DNA from: Lineus longissimus
Lineage: Eukaryota > Nemertea > Pilidiophora > Heteronemertea > Lineidae
Length of the DNA: 64,000 nt
Assembly: GCF_910592395.1 (NCBI RefSeq)
Contig: NC_088310.1
Location: 15,133,501 to 15,197,500 of the forward strand
Reading direction: 5' to 3'
A model generated the notes under the pieces. It was not told the DNA's origin. It saw only the letters and a list, made by a program, of their open reading frames with translations, and did no database searches. A program made the position numbers and the translations under genes. Positions 12,701-21,700 of the stretch are shown piece after piece (the first letter of the stretch is position 1; the number at the start of each line of letters is the position of its first letter).

Positions 12701-15700
12701 TGATGGGCTTTCCTTGAGGTAATGTGCGCAGTGATTTCCAATGAAGCTTTTCCCATGATAGGCTTGTCTGCAGATATTGTGTCGGTTCAGCACGACATCC
12801 AGCTCTGATGCCACCCTCCCTGTTCCTTTATGTAACACAGCAGTTTTTTGCAAGTCTGTCTTTTCTTTTTCCTGAAAAAAAGATGCCGGTACATGGTGAA
12901 AATATATTGGAAATTGTTATTGAATACACCCAACCTGGTACTGTTTCTCAATGAACTAACAATAAAACTGTTTGTATACTCACAAGCTTTTCTATTCTTT
13001 TTTCTAATGATCTTTTGTCTCCAGTTTGCTGAGCAAGCTGTCCTATTGTGGTATTCTCATCATACTGTTCAAGAACAGCTTTCTTCCGGCTGATTCTGCT
13101 TTCCAATTTCTGTAAGCGCCTTACACTCTCAACATAGGTGGCATAAAGGCCTTCCTCATTGGTAAGACCACCATGCCTGGCCTGGTCTTCTGCAATTAGC
13201 AGATCGAGGGTGTGGCATTCCTCTTCTAGCATTTCATGGTGCTTCTTAACAACACCCAGCAGAATGTGGAGGTAGGGGACACACACCTAAAATAGAACAA
13301 AATGCTTGCAGGTAAAATGAACAACCAATAATAAAGTTTTTTTATGAAATTAAATGTGTTACGCATTTGTTTCAAGTCATTGAAGTGAAACTGATCCCTT
13401 ACCTGGTTTAAACGAATACCAATTAGATTTTTATTGATGACATTGTTGTAGTTTTTGGCATCTTTTATCATCCCCTTTCCTTCATTCAAGAATCGACGGT
13501 GATCACGAGTTAATGTGTGCTTTGATCGTTTTGCTGCATGTCCTCTTGCTCCCAACGGAGTTTGCATCTCCTGACTGGTCACTTCACACCAAAGGCAGGG
13601 ATGACGACCTAAAAATCAGATTGGCAACTTCTGATTGTTTCATATGATACATAATATAGAAATATATAAGTGTTTTGACAGCATACAGTGTAGAAAATAC
13701 AACATATTGTTTTGCTTACCAGATGCTCCGCTTAGCCCGTAAACCTTAGTTAAAAACTCGTAGTCGCCAAAAAGGAACATTCTGATTTCCTTGTCGCTGA
13801 AAGTAAAAAAGAATACTATCAAAAAACATGCCAGATTTTGCCCATAAGGAGGGAGCTTGGGTAAAAACTGAGTGCTACTAGTAAAGGTATTATATAAATT
13901 TAAAAGAAATATAGTCGAAATAAGGACCTACCTCCATGCAGAGAGTCGCAGATTTTTTAGGTCTTCCTTGAACCTGTCAAAGGCTATCTGCAAGTTCGTG
14001 TAACTGTCGCTGACTTCATAATAGCAATATACAATTGTATTTGCAGCAGCATTTGGGTTCTCCAAATTTGCTATTTGGAACTCTATCTTGACTGTGTCCC
14101 CTCCCTTGTCACCGCCAATCTTTAACCAAATCTCATCTTTTGGCATGTTTCCATGCCACCTCAAATTACCAAGCCTGCAAAATAGACATACTACCGTTAC
14201 AAGTACCAAAGTGTGCAATGAAATTGAGAAGTTAAAGGCCATATATCTAGGTTTGAAAACATGCTTGATACTCATGAAATATGTTGAGGGTTAAAAAAAC
14301 AAGATCCCAGACATTAAAAAAATTCTAATAATAAAGTCATTATTTAGTTATTTCAATTTTCAATTTTAAACTATTTGAATTTCCCACCACACACAACTTT
14401 AGATTAGTTCCACATGTGGCCGCTAGGGATTTTTTGATGACGTAGATCAGGTCAGTCAGAACAAAGCAAGATGGCTTCCGCATACAGTTCAGAGAGTGAG
14501 AGCAGTGAATTTGAGGATGTTTTGGTGATACAGAAGGATATTTAAACGTTGAGCCGTACATGTTCGAGCCATTAATATCACTAGATCATAATGAGAGTGA
14601 TCATTCGGACGAAAGTGATTAGAATTTGTGGTTAATCAATTTGCATGGCAGACCTGCCGATATAGCAAAGAAGACATTGATAGACAGTTGCAGATGCATA
14701 ACATGTGTGATTTTTGAACAGACTAATGTTGCACAATATTGTTTCGCCTCGTCAGTGTTGTATCGCCAGTTATGTCATGACGCTGAACTACTATTGAAAA
14801 GTGACGGTATTATGCACAATCATCTTGACGTGACGATATAATGCCGTGCAACGTTAGATAGGCCTAGATGTCAGATGACAATAATCTGTCATTGACAGTG
14901 GCTGTCACTGACACTGACCTGTGTCGCTGTCACCTTGTTATGGCTGGAACACAAGAAGACACTATGCGATATCACAGGCCCCAATAGGGCCTACACATTA
15001 TGTATAACAACCGACCTCAGCAGCCTTGGGCATTAAATGCAAGTGACATGGTTGGAACAGCTGTTTTTAACAAGTGGCATTTAATATTCAGTTGGATGCA
15101 GATATCCGGCTTCATGTGATAATCCGTATCGATAAAGTGATCACTGCAAAGTTTGGCCGAAGGCCCAGGCTTCCAACACTCCAAACGTTTGCACTTCCGA
15201 ATCCACAGCTTCCTCCTCTCTCGTTCAACTGGCTTTGGAAATTCATCCGTCATTCGATTGTTCTTTGTGCTATCCTTGACACAATTCGGAGCCACACAAT
15301 ACACCATAGTGAATGAAACACATTACTTCCAGGTGTGCATAATTAATTAAGGTCCTCCTGCTTTTATGATTGCATGACATGTACAGATAACCTGATCTAC
15401 ATCACAATTTTTGCTGAACCCGCCGCCTGGCTCTAACAAGCCAGTTGCTAGCCTGATTAGGTAATCAAGTTGTCAAACACATAATTTGCTATATCTTCAA
15501 AATGGATGGAGCTAATTGCATTTGGTTTTCTGTATTGTATTAAGTGTTAGGTACACTTTTGAAATCGTCTTACAGCAGAAAATGGCAAAAAACCTTGATA
15601 TATGGCCTTTAAATGGCAAAAAGAGGAACTTTCAATTCGCAGGGAAACGGGACTTACTTAAGATGGGCATCCAAGTGATCACAGACCAAGTTTTCCAGGC

Positions 15701-18700
15701 TAACTGCATATGCGTATGGAGCCTTCCTTAGGGTGTAACCACCAATGCTGTCGGAAGAATGGTCATCTCTCACTTGGAACAAAACCATCCCTGCACAGAT
15801 GTTGTCACCTACAAGTGATTTCTGTAAATCTCTTGCCGCCCCTTCGCCTTCATATTTGACTCCTATTGCTTTGAAAAACCTGTTGAGAATAAAATAAGAA
15901 ACATGTATTCTGAACAATATTTATATTAAACAACCTCTAACTTTCAGAAATTCGGAAAACGATGCTATTATAAACTGATCATACTTTTTTAACTTTCTTG
16001 ACTGTCTCCAAGAAAGACCAACCGTCGATTTCATTGCCAATTGCAGATGTCTTTCCAATTTGGCGACTTTAAGTCCTGCATGGTCTAGTATTAGCTGCTT
16101 CGATATTTTGTTCTTGACACGGAGCTCTCTTCTAAGTTGCAGAAGAGACTTCCCTCCACTGACGAACTTGCGTGTTTTTAGCTCAGCTGACAAGCTGAGC
16201 TATTCATATGAGTAAATGGTAGAATGAATGTCCGTCTGTCTGTCTGTCTGTCTGTCCGTTAAACAGGCACGTTTCAAAACTATGGCGGATAGGCGATAGA
16301 TTTTCCCTCTGAGGCGTTGAGACCCTTCAGGACTCCTGAATAGACCAAATGTGGGTCCGGCAGGATGAGCGGTTTGGCCACTAGGTGGCACCGAGCAAAA
16401 TTTTCCAAAAACCTTTCCAGCAGCTGATTTCTCCTAATTCTTTAAGTTGGGGATCATGAATCAAATCTAATCTTATAGAGCAAAGCTTTCTCTTTCATTA
16501 CCAATAGGCGTGGTTCATGAATTTCTCACCAGGTGGTGTTACTGGCGCAATTTAGTGAGCACCCCCCAAGAAGAGCATTTTAAATTTCGCGCGAGTTATC
16601 CCACGTGCAGCGAACGTCACGTCTCAGAGTCTGCGCAGTTCAGACGTAAGAGACCATGCTATGGAATAGATCGCGTTCTGTCAATTCGGAGGTAAGTTCT
16701 CATTAAATGCACAATTTCATAGGCGATAATATTTGGCTGCTTGTGTTATTGCATGTTGATGACATTAGGGAAGGCTTGGATTGTTTAATTGGATGTGATT
16801 AATTTGAAATAGTTCGTCGACGATCGTTGAAAAACGATCTGCGAAATGCAGCTTGGTCTGAGAAACGATGTCAAAGTCCGGCTTTAAATCATGGATTACT
16901 CAACAAATAACTCTTGTCACATAGCAGAACTAATGTGAATAAACAAGACAATAATAAACATCGTTCTGATATCATCGGGTAAGGTTGCCAATGTACATAA
17001 ACAGTGTAATTGAGGATCGACTCTGGCGATTTGAAATGTCAACAAACAATAAATGCGATAGCTGATACACACTGACACATGCACACTGTACATAGCACAA
17101 TGCTTCAAACGGGGCCGATTCATCACTCTTATCACAATTCATTCTCAATGAACTTCCTTGATCATTCGGCCCTAGCGCCTTATCAGTTGTTGTTGGCCTT
17201 GTATTTGATATAAAACGTGGCAAGCTTAGCTATCTATCAAAATTAAAATGTTATCTCCTCATCATGTTTTGCAGGAATGATCTGCACTACTGCAGCTGCA
17301 TTTGAACATATTTGGTGACCACATCACAGATGACCAAGAGAGAGGATCGAGCTATGACTTTGCACATCCCATCGACTTCGGTGTTCACCAGTGCAATCAT
17401 CAGAAGAGCCATTCAATTTTAGTATTTAAGTATTTCATTCTGTAATACTTCCCTCAAAATTGACTAAATAAAGAAAACCGCATGTGGCAGTTGGTTAAAA
17501 AAATCAAGTCTATCTGTTTAAAGTTTTTACTTGCTATCAACATTTCAATGGTGGCATTCTGCTAAGGTTTGTAAGAGTTTCACTTGACTTAAGCAGGGTG
17601 TACACTAGTAAAATATTAGAAACATTTTACCAACATTTTTACAACAATTTTGCAACAAGCCCTTCAAGGCCCTGTGTACACTAGCAACAAAATTGCAACA
17701 AATTAGCAACATTTTTACAACATGTTGGTAAATTGTTGCAAACTTTTTAGTGGGAACAATTTAACAAAGGGAAATAGGTATTTTGGAGGGAAAATGGATG
17801 ATTCCAAGGAGAGAAGATGTGTTTTGAGTGCTTCTGCAGCAATTTTAGCTGTCATTGTTGAGAGACGGAAGAGGCGGCGAAATAACCAAAGAGAATATGG
17901 ACCAGGCCCTGGATCAAAATGAGGGTGGATCATGGGGCATACCACTGCCTGTTGAAGGAGTTGCGGCTGACTGACAAGCCGTCATACAAAAACTTCCTGC
18001 AAATGGATGAAAATTCTAGAAAAGGTTTCATCACCCTACGAAGCAAGACACTCACTTGAGAGTTGCTATACCTGCTTCTTGTTCAAGTCACATGACCTCA
18101 GGTAGATCACATGATGCAAATCCTATTTCTGATTGGCTGAAGAGTTTGCAACATTTTTACAACATGCAACAAAGAATTGCATTGCATTTAATTTGCAACA
18201 ATTTCACAACAATTTTACAACATGTTGTAAATGTAAGACGCGTTTTGCTCTGTACACACTACGCAACATTTTTGCAACATTTGTTGCAACTGGAAATGTT
18301 GTAAAAATGTTGCTGATATTTTACTAGTGTACACAGGCCTTTAGGCAATAATAGAGTTGGGTAGAGCATTTTGTTAATGTTATCCTTTTAGTTAGGGAAA
18401 CTGGTGCCTTCTGCATTAGGTGGACCCTACTTGCTCATCTGTCAGACCGGCCTCACACGTCGGCAGTAGAGTTTAAGGTCCAGTCTGCGAGATTTACCCA
18501 TTTCTACCCAGCCAAAAGCGGGTGATTGGGCTAGTCTCTCCATGTGATTCAATTCGCATGGATTCTTGTGTCCTGTGCTGAAAGGCTCCCTCCACAAGGG
18601 CAGACTACATCCGGTGGCACTAAAGTATGGAAGAAAGACAGAAGACGACCAATTTGCGAAAAGGATCATCATCATCATCATCATGGCAACAGCTGAGGAT

Positions 18701-21700
18701 GAATCATCTTGCTGTGTGTAGAATTGATGGTCCAATATAGGTTAGGTTATCTGTTTGCGCACACATTGCAAGGGTGGAGCTTGCTTGAAGTAGATTGCGC
18801 CAGTCTACCGTAATTCACTGTTACACATCCAGAAGCTAATATCCTCAGGCTTTGAGTCCTTAGTTTAGTAGAATTGATGGTCCAATATAGGTTAGGTTAT
18901 CTGTTTGCGCACACATTGCAAGGGTGGAGCTTGCTTGAAGTAGATTGCGCCAGTCTACCGTAATTCACTGTTACACATCCAGAAGCTAATATCCTTAGGC
19001 TTTGAGTCCTTAGTTTAGTAGAGTTTGACGAGTAATGTAATATATACGAACAACGCAGCAACAACTCAGCTGAGCGCCAGGCCCTTGGGCCTCTTGTTTA
19101 AATCTCTCTTGATCGCAAATGTTTTATAGGAGAAGATACCTTGTCAGTTGGCTTGCGAGGTTTGATGTGTTTGTTAAAACACATCGGCTGCAATCAGGAT
19201 GAATCAACTTGTAAACAGTATTTTGACTACTGGTACTCGCAGAGTTTCGAATCAACAGACTGAATTGGGTACTTGAGAAAATTTGAAATAACATTTTCAT
19301 GAACGAAAAGGAATTATACATACCTGGCCTCCAGTTTTACACACTAGAAATTTCTTGTCGGCAGATGACCTGAGTTTACTGCGGACAAGGCTAGTCAACA
19401 GGCGTTCTTCCTCCAGACCTAGTGGTGTTGTCTTTGCTTGTCCATTGAGGAATGCTATTCTAGGTTGTGGTTCTGCCATGACAGGAGTGTGTGGTCCTGG
19501 CATGTCAGGTTGTGCTTGTGGTTCTGGCATGTCAGATTCTTGTACTTGCGGTTCTGGCATGTCAGGTTGTACTTGTGGTTCTGGCATGTCAGGTACTTGT
19601 GGTTCTGGCATGTCAGGTTGTACTTGTGGTTCTGGCATGTCAGGTTCTTGTGGGTTTGGCATGTCAGGTTCGGGAATGTGTGCAGGGGAGTGGATGGCGG
19701 AGTAGAAATTTGTGGAAAACCAAGAATGCTGTCATTTTCAGGGGTTTTCTTGCACTCATGTTTTTGAATATGATTCAGGTTATTTTGAACACCACAGAGT
19801 TTACATTGTACTTTCAAGTGCAATAGCTGTTTCCTAAACCTTTCAGGAACCGACTTAATATCACAGAAACTAATTTTACTTTTACAATCAGGGCAACTGA
19901 TTGTATTGAGCCTTGCGTTGCAAAACAAAGTGCTTAAACAAGATGAACAAAATACATGCTGGCATGGGGTTATGACTGACCGGGGTTGATATATGTTCGA
20001 ACACACACAGCAAATAAAAGTAGAACTTAATTCCTCTGATAAACTGACAATTTCATATTCACCTAACAGGGGAATACGTTGTTCATGAGCTGGAAATAAA
20101 TGCTGAAAAATCCCATCTGCTGCATCTTCTAGAACAAAGTCTAGTTTCTTCTTACTGGGTCGCCCTGCTTTCTTTTTTTCTCTCGCATTACACCCACCCC
20201 TTTTATAAATAGCAACTTTGGCACAGACTTTACATGACTCCTCAGTTGGAAGGAATGGAGTGAATAACCGCTCATTATCAGCAGCCAAAACTCTCTGCTC
20301 TTCAACTACAGATGAATCTGGTGAATATTTCTTCATGAAGATATAGCACAGAATGCACAATTTATCTGGGTGTTGCCCTGCAACGTCACACCGAATATCT
20401 AAACACCAGGTGGAAGAAATCCCTTCTACATAGTTATTGCACAAAAGAGGTGACTTTCTTTTCTGAGCTTGACTTGGTGATTGTGCTGGTCTCAGACATA
20501 TTCTGCACACCCTATTAATATTGTTCACATGAGTAATTTGATCGTGCATGGTGAAAAAGGGGTTAAAATGACATATTACAATGCAATGATATCAAAATAA
20601 TGCATGCTACAAACAATTAAACAACAAAAAGAAAACATATCAACATGAAATCATGCTTAAAGAAAAGGAAAAGACACAAAATTTACAAGAGTAGTGAAAA
20701 ATCTACTCACGGGTACCTTGACAATGGGTGTTCAAAATAACCTTGAATTCATGAAATGTCCAAGTCCTAACAGACTAATGCTGATATATTCCGAAATTTG
20801 AGGATATCCTTTATTGAATAAAAGAAACAAAATTGGCCTCAGAACCAGAAAACCCCCCCAAATTCTACGCTAGATTATCCACTTTCATGAGGAAATCACA
20901 CATAATCCAATGCTGCAGTCATGCCACGTGTAAACCACTTTTAAGAATGAGAAGCAAGAAAAGAATTTGACCTTAATGATCAGATATGTGGTACGGGAAG
21001 CAGTAAACAAGAAAACACAAAGTTCACTAAGAGACTGACATTTATTAGTCATTAGAAGTGGCAGACCTCACACTATTCTATTCATGGCCGCCATTTTGAA
21101 ACAAAGGTATTGCCAAGGAGATGACAGTGACCCCGTTTCCGCTGATGATTATCACTGCTGTGGCCTAGAAAACTAAAACACACAATTTGTGGTGATTTGA
21201 ACCGCCGTGCCCTTCACATATTCTGAACATGCTTTACATAGTGGTTAACATTTTGACGTTAGCCTGATATCTATGGTCAAGGAGGAGGAAGCTTTCTAAA
21301 AACGAAACACTCAGAAGCTGATACCTCATAACCTAGAAGCCTGAACATCGATGAGTATTTATATGCCAAATGCCTGCACACGTTATATGCTCCATGTAAA
21401 TCATGGAGCCCGTTGGTTAATGAAAACACTTCGTATTTTGGGGTCCATAAATATTCAATATGAGAACATTGTATTTGGTTCATTCAAGAGAATGGTCTCA
21501 CAGAGTGTATTCACTAATATACTGTCTATGATATAGGAAGGAAAACATAGTCAGGAGATGCAGAAACACTGAGAAATTTACCTAAACTGAGTGAAAAATC
21601 TTGTCGTACACCCAGTTTATTTAGATGGTGATCAGGGGTACAGCTAGACCTGTTTTTTTGGGATCCAAATGTGTAGCCAATGGCCTATTACCTGTAGCCA

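Larger units (their letters stand above)
16178..19094. mobile_element. 2.9-kb hairpin-capped repeat inserted in transposase exon 2
   Basis: It begins at 16178 with a perfect 10-bp hairpin (TAGCTCAGCT-GACA-AGCTGAGCTA, 16179-16202), then GTCTGTCTGTCTGTCC and a module of the dispersed repeat type. The right end carries CTCAGCTGAGC and CTTGGGCCTC (about 19058-19094). TGTTT flanks both sides (16173-16177 and 19095-19099). Joining 16177 to 19100 restores the exon 2 frame except for one TAA. It carries a second-copy dispersed repeat (17235-17540), a Harbinger-derived MITE and a 150-bp tandem duplication. Confidence 0.72.
11952..20549 (-). pseudogene. RAG1-N-terminus-like transposase gene, nine exons, disrupted
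   Basis: Exons on the minus strand, 5' to 3': 20549-19324, 19187-19100 continued at 16177-15985, 15879-15658, 14174-13932, 13796-13720, 13608-13403, 13286-12984, 12612-12423, 12298-11952. Every junction has GT/AG borders and matching phases (0,2,2,2,1,0,0,1). Ignoring the breaks, the product is about 1,030 residues, close to vertebrate RAG1 in length. Domains in order: Cys/His cluster (C15,C18,H60,C65,C68), CxxC 106-109, RING C180-C222, C2HC finger 249-266, a Pro-rich minisatellite linker, a basic helical region, then the core with [25 protein letters not shown] and GEQGGES. Expected activity is cut-and-paste DNA transposition in the nucleus. Defects are a one-base frame change between about 19660 and 19740 and a 2.9-kb insertion in exon 2 with an apparent TAA at the joined site. 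The catalytic residue assignment is inferred. Confidence 0.85.
10998..21209 (-). mobile_element. N-RAG-TP/Chapaev-like DNA transposon carrying a RAG1-N-terminus-like transposase
   Basis: This is a 10,212-bp element. The left terminus is CACGGCGGTTCA (10998-11009); the right terminus is its exact inverse (21198-21209). The flanks are CCCT at 10994-10997 and 21210-21213, a 4-bp target duplication. A second shared block, GTGTGTTTTAG-TTT(T)-CTAGGCCA, lies at 11014-11035 and inverted at 21161-21183. Inside, on the minus strand, is a nine-exon gene (11952-20549) joining a RAG1-like N-terminal zinc region to a DDE-like core. CAC-type ends, a 4-bp duplication and a CxxC after the presumed second Asp are features I associate with Chapaev/CMC elements. 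The RAG1-like N-terminus is what was reported for Aplysia N-RAG-TP. This copy carries later insertions (16178-19094, and probably a THAP unit in intron 3) and a frameshift, so it is no longer autonomous. No RAG2-like gene is present. Confidence 0.88.

Noticed and set aside
16510-16700. Possible promoter and first exon ending CGGAG|GTAAGT, with CACGTG upstream
   Set aside because: The frame leading into the donor is not open from a plausible ATG (TAG follows the nearest start), and it lies inside a repeat insertion.
19438-19826. Three overlapping open frames on the plus strand rich in SGMSG, FWHVRL and VVLACQ repeats
   Set aside because: They are antisense readings of the 15/18-bp minisatellite in transposase exon 1. 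Units divisible by three keep all frames open.
10998-21209. Reading the transposon ends as true V(D)J recombination signals
   Set aside because: Only CAC matches the RSS heptamer, the nonamer is absent, and the spacers are 4 and 14 rather than 12 and 23. The similarity is in layout only.
20550-21213. A RAG2-like partner gene in the transposon, as in ProtoRAG
   Set aside because: No kelch-like or PHD-like frame exists anywhere in 10998-21209.
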